A stretch of DNA of 64,000 nt from Actinomadura violacea (lineage in GTDB: Bacteria > Actinomycetota > Actinomycetes > Streptosporangiales > Streptosporangiaceae). The notes under the pieces were generated by a model. The model made no database searches and had not been told where the DNA came from. It worked only from the letters and a program-made list of their open reading frames with translations. Below, piece after piece: positions 49,330 to 58,583 of this stretch (positions are counted from its first letter, which is position 1; every line of letters begins with the position of its first letter). Both the position numbers and the translations under genes were made by a program. The stretch covers positions 62,001-126,000 of the forward strand of contig NZ_JAGEPF010000010.1 in the NCBI RefSeq assembly GCF_017573465.1. Direction: 5' to 3'.

Positions 49330-50637
49330 TTACAGGGCGCGCTCGAAGGCGACGGAGACGTTGTGGCCGCCGAAGCCGAACGAGTTGTTCAGCGCCGCCG
49401 CGGGGCCGTCCGCGAGCTTGCGCGGCTCGTCCCGCACGATGTCCAGGTCGACGTCGTCGTCGAGGTCCTCCAGGTTGGCGACCGCCGGGACGAGGCCGTC
49501 GCGCAGCGCGAGGATCGTGAACGCCGACTCCAGCGCGCCGGCGCCGCCCAGCAGGTGCCCGGTCATCGACTTGGTCGCGGTGACGGCCACCTTGGCGGCG
49601 GCCTCCTCGCCGAGGCCCGCCTTGATGGAGTTGAGCTCGGCGACGTCGCCGGACGGCGTCGAGGTGGCGTGCGCGTTGATGTGCACGATGTCCTCGGGGC
49701 GCAGGCCCGCGTCGGCGAGCGCCCGCTGCATCGCCTTGGCCTGCCCGCCGCCGCTCGGGTCCGGCAGCACGATGTCGTAGGCGTCGTTGGAGTAGCCGCA
49801 GCCGGCGGCGACGCCGTGCACGCGGGCGCCGCGGGCGCGCGCGTGCTCCTCGGACTCCAGGATGAGCATGGCGGCGCCCTCGCCGAGCACGAAGCCGTCG
49901 CGGTTCTTGTCGTAGGGCCGGGACGCGCGCGCCGGCTCCTCGTTGCGGGTCGACATCGCGCGCATCCGGCCGAACGAGGCCATCTGCAGCGGGTGGATGC
50001 ACGACTCGGTGCCGCCGCAGATGACGACGTCGGCGCGGCCCGCGCGGATCATGTCGATGGCGTAGCCGACCGCCTCGCCGCTGGACGCGCACGCGCTGAC
50101 CAGGGCGTGCGAGCCGGCGGTCGCGCCGAACTCGATGCCGACGTGCCCGGACGCGCCGTTCGGCATCAGCATCGGCACGGTGAACGGCGACACCCGCGAC
50201 CAGCCCTGCTCCTGGAACACCTCGTAGCTGTTCAGCGCGGTGTGCAGGCCGCCGATGCCGCTGGAGACGACCACGCCGAGGCGGTCGCCGTCGACGACGA
50301 AACCGCCGGGCACGCCGGCGGGCTCCTCGTTGCGCATCGTCTTGTTGCTGACCGCCGGGGCGAAGCCGGCGTGGGTCCACGCCTCCCGCGCGGCGATCAG
50401 CGCGATCGCCTGGTTGCGGTCGAGGCGGCGCAGCGACTGCTTCGGCATGACCTCGGACGGGTCGACCTTCAGCGTGGCGGCGAAACGAACCGGCAGGTCC
50501 TCGACGCCCTCCCAGTCCAGGCTGCGGATCCCGGACTCTCCGGCGAGCAGGGCGGACCAGGTCGACGGCAGGTCGCCGCCGAGAGGGGTCGTTGCACCGA
50601 GACCGGTCACCACGACTCTGGTCTGGCTCTTGCTCAT
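49330..50637 (-). CDS. fabF: Beta-ketoacyl-ACP synthase II
   Basis: 435 residues, ATG 50637 with AAGGAG upstream. Condensing-enzyme triad: Cys183 in VSACASSGEA, His in INAHATSTPSGD, and His in KSMTGHLLGGAGALE. The end FGFGGHNVSVAFER is typical. It elongates acyl-ACP with malonyl-ACP in type II fatty acid synthesis and is last in the fabD-fabH-acpP-fabF run. The gap of 155 bases to acpP contains only GC-rich sequence. Confidence 0.95.
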   Translation of the reverse strand: MSKSQTRVVVTGLGATTPLGGDLPSTWSALLAGESGIRSLDWEGVEDLPVRFAATLKVDPSEVMPKQSLRRLDRNQAIALIAAREAWTHAGFAPAVSNKTMRNEEPAGVPGGFVVDGDRLGVVVSSGIGGLHTALNSYEVFQEQGWSRVSPFTVPMLMPNGASGHVGIEFGATAGSHALVSACASSGEAVGYAIDMIRAGRADVVICGGTESCIHPLQMASFGRMRAMSTRNEEPARASRPYDKNRDGFVLGEGAAMLILESEEHARARGARVHGVAAGCGYSNDAYDIVLPDPSGGGQAKAMQRALADAGLRPEDIVHINAHATSTPSGDVAELNSIKAGLGEEAAAKVAVTATKSMTGHLLGGAGALESAFTILALRDGLVPAVANLEDLDDDVDLDIVRDEPRKLADGPAAALNNSFGFGGHNVSVAFERAL

Positions 50638-50792
50638 AGATGCTCCTTGCGGACTGGAGGGGGAGTGGAGGCAGGGCGCGCCCGGCCCGGACCGCCGCCC
50701 GGGCCCGTGCGGGCCCGATCCGGACGGCTCGGCGGCGCGCCCTCCCTGCGGCCGGTCCGTGCGAAGCGGCACGGCCCGGCCACCGGCCGGAA

Positions 50793-51044
50793 CTAGCTCT
50801 GGAGCTTCTGGACGAAGTTGATGACGTCCTGGACGCTCTTCAGGTTGCGCAGCTCGTCGTCGGGGATCTCGACGCCGAAGCGGTCCTGGGCGGCCACCGC
50901 GATCTCCACCATCGACAGCGAGTCGATGTCGAGGTCGTCGATGAAGTTCTTGTCCGGGGTGACCTCGGACTTGTCGATGCCGACGATCTCGTCGATGATC
51001 TCGGCGAGGCCGTCCAGGATCTGCTGCTCGGTGGCGACTGCCAT
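50793..51044 (-). CDS. acpP: Acyl carrier protein
   Basis: 83 residues. The phosphopantetheine attachment Ser42 lies in DLDIDSLSMVEI. Acidic four-helix protein of normal length. It carries the growing acyl chain. It is located between fabH and fabF as in Streptomyces, with 57 bases to fabH. Confidence 0.96.
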   Translation of the reverse strand: MAVATEQQILDGLAEIIDEIVGIDKSEVTPDKNFIDDLDIDSLSMVEIAVAAQDRFGVEIPDDELRNLKSVQDVINFVQKLQS

Positions 51045-51101
51045 GGTTCTGCGTTCTCCTTCGGTGGGTTGGTCCAGAGCCTTGCGGGCAGGCGAGACGG
51101 C

Positions 51102-52067
51102 CTACGGGATCTGGATGACTTGGGCAGCGTAGGACAGTCCGGCACCGAACCCCACCAGGAGGGCGGGGGCGCCGGACGGCACGTCGCCGCGTTCGATCAT
51201 GCGGGAGAGGGCCAGCGGGATGGAGGCCCCGGAGGTGTTGCCGGAGTGCACGATGTCGTCGGCCACCACCGCGTTGGCGGCCTTCACCTTGCGCGCGATC
51301 GCGTTGATGATCCGCAGGTTGGCCTGGTGGGGGACGATGGCGGCGAGGTCGTCGGGGGTGATCCCGGCGCGCTCGCACGCCTCCAGCGCGACCGGCGCGA
51401 TGGCGGTGGTGGCCCAGCGGAACACCGCCTGGCCCTCCTGCCGGATGAACGAGTGCCGGTCGTCGATGATGATCTTGTCGTAGTCCTCGCCGGCGCTGCC
51501 CCACACGACCGGGCCGATGCCGGCCGTGTCGCTGCCGGTGACGACCGCGGCGCCCGCCCCGTCGGCGAAGATGATGCTGGTGGAGCGGTCGGTCCAGTCG
51601 ATCCACTGGGACATCTTCTCCGACCCGATCACCAGCACGTTGCGGGCGCTGCCGGCGCGGACGGCGGCGCCGGCGGTGCCGAGCGCGTAGCAGAACCCGG
51701 CGCAGGCGGCGTTCAGGTCGAACGCGCCGGGCGCGTCGATGCCGAGCCGGTGCGCGACCTGCGGCGCGTGGCCGGGCATCGGCGACTCCGCCGAGCAGGT
51801 CGCGAGGATCACCAGGTCGATGTCGGACGGGTCGAGGCCGCTGTTGGCGAGCGCCTTGCCGCCGGCGTGCACGCCGAGCTCGACGATGCCCTCGTCGTCG
51901 CCGGCGATCCGCCGCTCCTGGATGCCGACGCGGGTGCGGATCCACTCGTCGTTGGTGTCGACGGTCCGCGACAGCTCGTCGTTGGTGACGATCCGGGCGG
52001 GCCGGTAGTCGCCGAACGCCAGGATGCGGGCGCCCGCGGTCGCCTCGGGGATGCGCAGCCCGGTCAT
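51102..52067 (-). CDS. fabH: Beta-ketoacyl-ACP synthase III
   Basis: 321 residues, ATG overlapping the fabD stop (ATGA). Catalytic Cys122 in LNAACAGFCYAL, His in VPHQANLRI and Asn in HSGNTSGAS. The enzyme starts fatty acid synthesis from acyl-CoA primers. In actinomycetes it accepts branched primers, giving iso/anteiso chains. Confidence 0.95.
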   Translation of the reverse strand: MTGLRIPEATAGARILAFGDYRPARIVTNDELSRTVDTNDEWIRTRVGIQERRIAGDDEGIVELGVHAGGKALANSGLDPSDIDLVILATCSAESPMPGHAPQVAHRLGIDAPGAFDLNAACAGFCYALGTAGAAVRAGSARNVLVIGSEKMSQWIDWTDRSTSIIFADGAGAAVVTGSDTAGIGPVVWGSAGEDYDKIIIDDRHSFIRQEGQAVFRWATTAIAPVALEACERAGITPDDLAAIVPHQANLRIINAIARKVKAANAVVADDIVHSGNTSGASIPLALSRMIERGDVPSGAPALLVGFGAGLSYAAQVIQIP

Positions 52068-52978
52068 GCCGCGTCCGCCTTGATCAGCTCGCGGGCCTTG
52101 TCCAGGTCGGCGGGGGTCTTCAGGGCGACCAGCTCGATGCCCTTCAGCTCGCGGCGGGCCAGCCCGACCAGCGTGCCGGCCGGCGGCAGCTCGATGATGC
52201 CGGTGACGCCGATCTCCCGCATCGTGGCCATGCACGCGTCCCAGCGGACGGGGGCGCTGACCTGCTCGACGAGCCGCGCCACGAAGTCGGCGCCGGTCGC
52301 GACGACGGCGCCGTCCCGGTTCTGCAGCAGCTTCGTGCGGGGGTCGGCGACGGGGGCGCCGGCGGCGAGGCCGCGCAGGACGTCGACGGCGGGGGCCATG
52401 TGCTCGGTGTGGAAGGCGCCGGCGACCGACAGCGGCCGCAGCCGCGCCTTCTCCGGCGGCTCGTCGGCGAACCGCGCGAGCTGCTCCATCGTCCCGGCGG
52501 CGACGACCTGCCCGGCGCCGTTGACGTTGGCGGGGGTGAGGCCGTGCTTGTCGATCGAGGCGAGCACCTCGTCGGCGTCGCCGCCGAGGACGGCGGTCAT
52601 GCCGGTCTCGGTGACGGCGGCGGCCTCGGCCATCGCGCGGCCCCGCTCCCGGACGAGCACCAGCGCGGCCTCGGGGGTCAGCACCCCGGAGATCGCCGCG
52701 GCGGCCAGCTCGCCGACGCTGTGCCCCGCGACGGCGCCGGGGGCGCCGCCCTCGTAGAGCACCTCGTAGGCGGCGAGCGCGGCGGCGACCAGCAGCGGCT
52801 GCGCCACGGCGGTGTCGCGGATCTCCTCGGCGTCGGCGGTCGTCCCGTAGCGGACCAGGTCCAGCCCCGTGACGGCCGACCACCAGGCGAGACGGTCGGC
52901 GACTCCGGGTATCTCTAGCCATGGCTGCAGGAAGCCGGGGGTCTGGGCGCCCTGGCCGGGCGATGCGAGGAGGATCAC
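52064..52978 (-). CDS. fabD: Malonyl-CoA:ACP transacylase
   Basis: 304 residues from GTG 52978, with GGGAGG 8 bases upstream; the longer frame has no support. Active Ser87 in GHSVGELAAA, with His in GAFHTEHMAP, and N-terminal LASPGQGAQTPGFL. It loads malonyl onto ACP for FabH and FabF. Coupled to fabH by the ATGA overlap. Confidence 0.95.
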   Translation of the reverse strand: MILLASPGQGAQTPGFLQPWLEIPGVADRLAWWSAVTGLDLVRYGTTADAEEIRDTAVAQPLLVAAALAAYEVLYEGGAPGAVAGHSVGELAAAAISGVLTPEAALVLVRERGRAMAEAAAVTETGMTAVLGGDADEVLASIDKHGLTPANVNGAGQVVAAGTMEQLARFADEPPEKARLRPLSVAGAFHTEHMAPAVDVLRGLAAGAPVADPRTKLLQNRDGAVVATGADFVARLVEQVSAPVRWDACMATMREIGVTGIIELPPAGTLVGLARRELKGIELVALKTPADLDKARELIKADAA

Positions 52979-53069
52979 GATGCCCAGCCTCCCGCGAACG
53001 CCCCGTTCCTCTCGATGCCGATCGCGACGAAGTTTGGTCGCGACCCTTTGTACGACCCCTACAAGCCCG

Positions 53070-54251
53070 TTATGCGCGGGGCGGGCGGGCGGCGAAGCGG
53101 CCCAGGACGAGGGCGATGCGGAGCGTGAACGCGTTGCGCCCATCGGTGGGCGCGAGGCCCGTCAGCTCGGTGACGCGTCGCAGCCGGTAACGCACCGTGT
53201 TGGGGTGCACGAACAGCAGCCGAGCGGTCGCCTCCAGTGACGATCCTTGCTCCAGGTAGGTGGTGAGGGTGTCCAGCAGCGGGGCGCCGGCGGCGAGCAT
53301 CGGGTTGTAGACACCCTCCACCAGGTAGCGGCGCGCATCGGTGTCGCCGTCGAGGGCCCGCTCGGGCAGCAGTTCGGTCGCGGGCACGGGGCGCGGCGCG
53401 TCCGGCCAGCCGGCGGCGGCGCGCAGCCCGGCGACCGCGGCCTGCGCCGACTTGGTGGAGTCGTACAGGTCGCCGACCTTCGGGCCGACGACGACGGGGC
53501 CGGGCCCGCACTTGGCGGCGATGGGGCGGGCCGCCTCCATCGGGTCGGCGTCGCCGCCCACGATCACGATGACCCGGTGGCCGTGCACGCCGGCCAGCAC
53601 GTCGGCGCGGGCGCGCCGCCCGGCCAGCTGCATCTGGTCGATGGTGACCTCGGGCTCCTCGTCCTCGGGCGTGTACCCGGCGATCACCGTGACGGGCTTG
53701 GACGTCCAGCCGAGCGCCGCCGCCCAGGAGTGCATGCCGTCGTCGACCTCGCCGCGCAGCACCGCGTTGACGACGAGGGCCTCCAGGCGGGCGTCCCAGG
53801 CGGCGCGGGTCTCGGCGGCGCGCGCGTACACCTGCGCGGCGCCGAACGCGACGTCGCGGGTGTAGCGCAGGATGGCCTCGCGGAGCTGGGCCTCGCCGCC
53901 GGGCGCGGCCAGCTCGTCCAGCCGGGTCTCCACCACCTCGATGATCACCCGGATCATGTCGATGGTGTGGTGCAGCTTGATGGAGCGCAGCAGCTCGCGG
54001 GGCGCGGTGCCGAACACCTCGCCGGCGATGGCGGGCCGGGTCCGCTCGTTGCTCTTGAACCACTCGACGAACGCCGCGATGCCCGCCTGCGCGACCAGCC
54101 CGATCCAGGAGCGCTGGTCCGGCGGCATCCGCCGGAACCAGGGGAGCTGCTCCTCCATGCTGGTGAGCGCCGCGGTGCCGAACGTGCCCATCGCCTTCTC
54201 CAGGCGCTGGGTGGTCTGCTCGCGGATTTCGGCCTCGCTTGCGGTGTCCAC
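53070..54251 (-). CDS. fasR: PucR-family regulator FasR of fatty acid synthesis
   Basis: 393 residues from GTG 54251. An ATG at 54191 has a better Shine-Dalgarno (GGAGAAGG) and would give 373 residues, so the start is open. Middle domain typical of FasR (MPPDQRSWIGLVAQAGIAAF, EVFGTAPRELLRSIKLHHTI). The C-terminal PucR helix-turn-helix is clear (YLEQGSSLEATARLLFVHPN, TVRYRLRRVTELTG). In Streptomyces and mycobacteria FasR activates the fab operon from its position just upstream of fabD, matching this layout. Confidence 0.93.
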   Translation of the reverse strand: MDTASEAEIREQTTQRLEKAMGTFGTAALTSMEEQLPWFRRMPPDQRSWIGLVAQAGIAAFVEWFKSNERTRPAIAGEVFGTAPRELLRSIKLHHTIDMIRVIIEVVETRLDELAAPGGEAQLREAILRYTRDVAFGAAQVYARAAETRAAWDARLEALVVNAVLRGEVDDGMHSWAAALGWTSKPVTVIAGYTPEDEEPEVTIDQMQLAGRRARADVLAGVHGHRVIVIVGGDADPMEAARPIAAKCGPGPVVVGPKVGDLYDSTKSAQAAVAGLRAAAGWPDAPRPVPATELLPERALDGDTDARRYLVEGVYNPMLAAGAPLLDTLTTYLEQGSSLEATARLLFVHPNTVRYRLRRVTELTGLAPTDGRNAFTLRIALVLGRFAARPPRA

Positions 54252-54307
54252 CTCCCCAGGGTGCCACCGAACCGGCGATGTTCCGTCCCGGAGTGAGTGA
54301 TCCGGCC

Positions 54308-55342
54308 TCAGCCGCGGACGACGGCGGGGGCGTCGCCGAGGGCGATCTCGGTGAGGTTGCGCAGCGGCAGCGAGCCCGGCGCGAGGTAGTCGCTGTGGCC
54401 GCCGGAGCCCGCGGCGAACACCCGGGCGCCGAAGCCGCGGGAGACGGGGTCCGGTCCGAGGCCGAGGCCGAGGATGCGCACGTGCGGGACGTCCTCCATC
54501 CAGTCGGTGGAGCCGCGCCCCGCCCAGACGCGGGCGGTGCCGCCGAGGTCGGCGGCCGACCACGCGGTCGTGCCGGGGCTGCCGTACAGGGCGATGTCGG
54601 TGACCTGCCGCCATGCCGCCGCGGCGCCGCCGTGGTCGTCGAGCGCGGCGCGCCCGCAGACGACCGAGCCGTAGCTGTGGCACAGCAGCGCGACGTGGGC
54701 CGAGGGGTTCGCCCGGCGCATGCCCGAGAGGAAGTGCAGCAGCTCGCCCGCGCCCTCGCCGGCGCGCTGGTCGGTCAGGACGTCGCCGCTGAAGGTCTTG
54801 GGGGCGGCGTAGCCGAGCCACGCCACGACGGCCAGCCCCGGGTCGGCGGTGATCGCGTGCGCCCGGGCGTAGACGGCGCGCGCCCCGCCGCCCGGCGTGG
54901 ACCATGGCCGGTGGCCGCGCTTGTCGAACGCCGTCAGGGTCGTGTCGGCGCCGGGGACGAGCACCGCGATCCGACGCGCGTGCGCGAGGTCGCCGACGAC
55001 CTCGATGGCCCGTCCGGCACCGCGCGGGTCGAAGTACAGGAACCGGCGGTCGGGCGCCAGGAAGGCGCCCAGCGCGCGCGCCCGGCCGCTGTCGCCGACG
55101 CTGCGTGCCGTCCGCAGCGCCTCCTGGATCGACCGGCGCTCGGCGGCGTACCGGACGGCCAGCGTCGCCGGCGCCATCGACGGGACGGCGGCGGGCGCCG
55201 CATAGGGGTCGGCGTGCCCGGTCCCGGCGGTGGTGAGCATGAGGGCCGCGATGGAGACGGCGCAGGCCAGCGCCCGTCGCAACCGTCGGGCGCGCCTCGG
55301 TGTCGTCTCTGGTGGCGGCGGCATCTCCGGTCTTTCTACCAT
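54308..55342 (-). CDS. Secreted DUF1023 alpha/beta hydrolase (copy 1)
   Basis: 344 residues. Basic N-terminus and signal-peptide helix (LACAVSIAALMLTTAGTGHA). Alpha/beta hydrolase of the DUF1023 family with nucleophile Ser in LLCHSYGSVVCG and acid/His candidates in VRILGLGLGPDP and GGHSDYLAPGS. It is a clear tandem paralogue of the next gene. The substrate is unknown; an exported esterase or lipase is likely. Confidence 0.88.
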   Translation of the reverse strand: MVERPEMPPPPETTPRRARRLRRALACAVSIAALMLTTAGTGHADPYAAPAAVPSMAPATLAVRYAAERRSIQEALRTARSVGDSGRARALGAFLAPDRRFLYFDPRGAGRAIEVVGDLAHARRIAVLVPGADTTLTAFDKRGHRPWSTPGGGARAVYARAHAITADPGLAVVAWLGYAAPKTFSGDVLTDQRAGEGAGELLHFLSGMRRANPSAHVALLCHSYGSVVCGRAALDDHGGAAAAWRQVTDIALYGSPGTTAWSAADLGGTARVWAGRGSTDWMEDVPHVRILGLGLGPDPVSRGFGARVFAAGSGGHSDYLAPGSLPLRNLTEIALGDAPAVVRG

Positions 55343-55373
55343 CCGGGGCCGGGTGCGGGGCCCGGCCGGGGCG

Positions 55374-56342
55374 TCACCGGGTCACGTCGGCGTCCCTGCC
55401 GAGGGCGATCAGGGCGAGGTTGCGGAGGGCGACGGTCCCCGGCTTGAGGTAGGCGCTGTGCGGGCCGGTGCCGGCGTCGAAGCGCCGCGCGCCGAACCCG
55501 GGCGCGGCCGGGTCCGCGCCGAAGCCGATCCCGGCGAACCGTACGTTCGGTACGTACTGCATCCAGTCGCCCGTGGCGCGGCCCGCCCACACGCGGGCGG
55601 ACGTCCCGAGGTCGGACGCCCGGCGCGCGGTGACGCCGGGGCTGCCGAACAGCGCGATCTCGTCCACCGGCGCGGCGGCCAGGTGGGGCACGGCCTTCCC
55701 GCAGACCACCGAGCCGTAGCTGTGGCAGAGCAGGGCGATCCGGGCGCGGTCGTTGACGCGGCGGACGCCGGTGAGGAACCGTTCGAGCGCGCGGGCGCCG
55801 GCGGCGGCGCGGCCGTCGGTCAGCACCTGCGGGCTGAGCGTCCGCGGCGGCCGGTAGCCGAGCCAGGCGACCACGGCGATCCGCTCGGCGGGCGCGTCCG
55901 CGCGCGCCTGCCGGTAGAGGGCGCGGCTGCCGCCGCCGACGAACTTCGCCGAGTCGAAGTTGGTGAGCGCGGTGTCGGCGCCCGGCACCACGACCGCGAT
56001 CCGGTCGGCGGCGGCCAGGTCGCCGAGGACCTCGACGGCCTGGCCGCGGCCGCGCGGGTCGAACGCCAGGAAGCGGCGGCCCGGCGCGAGGAACGCCGAC
56101 AGGGCCCGGCGCCGGTCGTGGTCGCGGACCCGCCGCGCCGTCGCCCACGCCTTGGCGATCTCCCCGCCGGTCGCCTGGTAGCGGGCGTCCAGCGTCGCGG
56201 CCGACAGCGCGGGGAGCCGCGCCGGGCGCGTGTACGCCTCGGCGGGCCCGGTGGCCGCCGTGGTCGTGGCGGTCACCGCCAGCACGGCGGCGGCCGCGAC
56301 CGCCCTGGTGCGCCTGCCGGTGGCCGGGTGCCCGCTGCCCAT
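55374..56342 (-). CDS. Secreted DUF1023 alpha/beta hydrolase (copy 2)
   Basis: 322 residues with signal peptide (AVAAAAVLAVTATTTAATGP, then AEA). Same architecture as copy 1: FDPRGRGQAVEVLGDLAAAD, IALLCHSYGSVVCGKAVPHL, and a matching C-terminus (TGPHSAYLKPGTVALRNLAL). Only 31 bases separate it from copy 1, so the pair arose by tandem duplication and is probably co-transcribed. Confidence 0.88.
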   Translation of the reverse strand: MGSGHPATGRRTRAVAAAAVLAVTATTTAATGPAEAYTRPARLPALSAATLDARYQATGGEIAKAWATARRVRDHDRRRALSAFLAPGRRFLAFDPRGRGQAVEVLGDLAAADRIAVVVPGADTALTNFDSAKFVGGGSRALYRQARADAPAERIAVVAWLGYRPPRTLSPQVLTDGRAAAGARALERFLTGVRRVNDRARIALLCHSYGSVVCGKAVPHLAAAPVDEIALFGSPGVTARRASDLGTSARVWAGRATGDWMQYVPNVRFAGIGFGADPAAPGFGARRFDAGTGPHSAYLKPGTVALRNLALIALGRDADVTR

Positions 56343-56500
56343 CCGACGTCCTCTCTGGTCAGTGGTGAAGTACTGACCAGGACGCTAGGAACCGGACGCC
56401 GTCGCGGGGATCACCCGGCGGTGCGGACTTGCGGCATGCGACCCCGGTATGACGGCCGATACCTTGGCGGGCGGCCCGCCGGGGTACCGCCCGCCGCGCG

Positions 56501-57175
56501 TCAGTCGCCGGGGCGGACCAGGCCGACCTCGTAGGCGTACACGATCGCCTGCGGCCGGTCGCGGAGCGCGAGCTTCATCAGCACCCGCCCGAAGTGCGTC
56601 TTGACGGTCTGCTCGGCGACGACCAGCTTCGCAGCGATCTCCCCGTTGGACAGGCCCCGCGCCACCAGCCCGAGCACCTCGGTCTCCCGCTCGGTGAGGT
56701 CCTCCAGCCGCTTGCGGGACGGCGCGCGCGGCCCGCCCAGCCGGGAGAACTCCGCGATCAGCCGCCGGGTGATCGACGGGGACAGCAGCGCGTCGCCCGC
56801 CGCCACGATCCGCACCGCGTCGGCGAGCTCGCCGGCCGACGCGTCCTTCAGCAGGAACCCGCTGGCCCCGGCGCGCAGCGCCTCGTAGACGTAGTCGTCC
56901 AGGTCGAACGTGGTCAGCATGAGGACTTTCGGCGGGTCGCCGCCGTCCTCGCCGTGCCCGTCGAGGAGCCGCCGGGTCGCCTCCAGGCCGTCCATGACGG
57001 GCATCCGGACGTCCATCAGGACGACGTCGGGCCGCAGCTCGGCGACGCGCCGCAGCCCCTCCTCGCCGTTCACCGCCTCGCCGACGACCTCGATGTCGGG
57101 CTGGGCGTTCAGCAGCACCCCGAAGCCGGTGCGGACCATGCCCTGGTCGTCGACGATCACCACGCGGACCGTCAC
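56501..57175 (-). CDS. NarL/LuxR-family response regulator
   Basis: 224 residues from a GTG overlapping the kinase stop (GTGA). Receiver domain with DD at 9-10, phospho-acceptor Asp55 in VLMDVRMPVMDG and Lys in GFLLKDAS. The LuxR helix-turn-helix is at the C-terminus (LTERETEVLGLVARGLSNGE, IAAKLVVAEQTVKTHFGRVL). Partner of the kinase encoded just before it. Confidence 0.95.
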   Translation of the reverse strand: MTVRVVIVDDQGMVRTGFGVLLNAQPDIEVVGEAVNGEEGLRRVAELRPDVVLMDVRMPVMDGLEATRRLLDGHGEDGGDPPKVLMLTTFDLDDYVYEALRAGASGFLLKDASAGELADAVRIVAAGDALLSPSITRRLIAEFSRLGGPRAPSRKRLEDLTERETEVLGLVARGLSNGEIAAKLVVAEQTVKTHFGRVLMKLALRDRPQAIVYAYEVGLVRPGD

Positions 57176-58518
57176 GTCGCGGCCCGCGCCTTCACCGGCA
57201 GGGTGGCGTTCACGGCGAATCCTCCGTCCTCGGTGGCCCGGGCGGTCACCTCGCCGCCCAGCATGGACACCCGCTCGCGCATCCCCACCAGCCCGTGGCC
57301 GGTGCCCCCCGGGGAGGGCGTGGGGACGTGCCCGTCGCCCGGCGGGCCGTTGACGACGCCGAGCCGAAGTATGCCGTCCTCGCGGACCGCCGCGACGGCG
57401 ACCCGTGATCCGGGCGCGTGCCGCATCGCGTTGCTCAGCGCCTCCTGCAGGATCCGGTACGCGGTGAGCCCGACGCCGGGCGGCAGCCCGTCCAGGTCGC
57501 CGCCGAGCCGCGTCGAGACGGCGAGCCCGGCGCCGCGGGCGTGCGCGACCAGCTCGTCCAGCCGTTCGAGGCTGGGCTGCGGCGCGGTCTCGGCGCCGTC
57601 CTCGGAGCGCAGGACGCCGAGGATGCGGCGCATCTCGGTGAGCGCGTCGAGGGCGGTCGCGCGGATCTCCGACAGGTCCTTGCGGGTCTCGTCGGGGACG
57701 GCCTCGACCTTGTACGGCGCCGCCTCCGCCTGGATCGCGATCATCGACATGTGGTGCGCCACCACGTCGTGCAGTTCCCGGGCGATCCGCTGCCGCTCGG
57801 TGAGCACCGCCTCCGCGGCCTGGTGGCGCTTCTCCTGCTCGGCCAGCTCGCGGCGCTGCTCGGCCAGCTGCATCCGGGAGGTGTTGCGCAGCCGCACGGC
57901 GTACCCGACGACCAGCGCGAGCAGCAGCAGGACGGACGCGCCGCCCGCGGTCCGGACGTCCTTGATCCACACCCCGGCGAGCGAGAGCAGGCCGACCCCG
58001 ATGGTGATGTCCCGCGCGCACCGCACCGCGACCGTGTACAGGCACACGATCGCGACGATCGTCCCCGCGGGAATGTAGGGGACGGTCAGCCAGTGGCCGG
58101 CCGGGATGACGGCCATCGCCACGAAGCTGATCCGCCAGGCGCCGAGCGGATGCCGGTCGCGCAGCGCCAGCGGCAGCGTCACCGCGATCGACACGATGAG
58201 CCGCACCAGCTCGTCCGGGCGGTCCATCGGGACCGGGGGGCCGGGCGGGGCGGGGGGCGGGAAGTGGACGAGCTGCGGCGTCGCCAGCAGCGAGTTCGTC
58301 CCGGCGGCGAGCGCGATGGCGAGCGCGACGCCGACCACGTTGACGACGAACCCGTACGGGAGCCGCCCGATCCCGACGTACCGCGTCCAGCGCAGCAGGA
58401 CGGGCCACGGCCGGTCCGCCGGTACGGGATCGGCCCGCCCGGTCACGGCCGCGGCGAGGACGGACCTGAGCAGGCCGTTCGGCGTGGAGGACGCGTCGTC
58501 GTCGTTCTGCCCGGTCAT
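57172..58518 (-). CDS. Sensor histidine kinase (DesK/NarX-like)
   Basis: 448 residues. The N-terminal half has about five to six membrane helices (GFVVNVVGVALAIALAAGTN, LSLAGVWIKDVRTAGGASVL and others) and a short coiled coil. HisKA_3 H-box in RIARELHDVVAHHMSMIAIQ. HATPase with LSNAMRHAPGSRV and GGTGHGLVGMRERV. It feeds the adjacent regulator. The signal is unknown. Confidence 0.94.
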   Translation of the reverse strand: MTGQNDDDASSTPNGLLRSVLAAAVTGRADPVPADRPWPVLLRWTRYVGIGRLPYGFVVNVVGVALAIALAAGTNSLLATPQLVHFPPPAPPGPPVPMDRPDELVRLIVSIAVTLPLALRDRHPLGAWRISFVAMAVIPAGHWLTVPYIPAGTIVAIVCLYTVAVRCARDITIGVGLLSLAGVWIKDVRTAGGASVLLLLALVVGYAVRLRNTSRMQLAEQRRELAEQEKRHQAAEAVLTERQRIARELHDVVAHHMSMIAIQAEAAPYKVEAVPDETRKDLSEIRATALDALTEMRRILGVLRSEDGAETAPQPSLERLDELVAHARGAGLAVSTRLGGDLDGLPPGVGLTAYRILQEALSNAMRHAPGSRVAVAAVREDGILRLGVVNGPPGDGHVPTPSPGGTGHGLVGMRERVSMLGGEVTARATEDGGFAVNATLPVKARAAT

Positions 58519-58583
58519 GAGGCCAGGCTAGAGACACCGGAACCGGACCCGTATGGGACCACGGTGCGACATGCACGTCGTAC

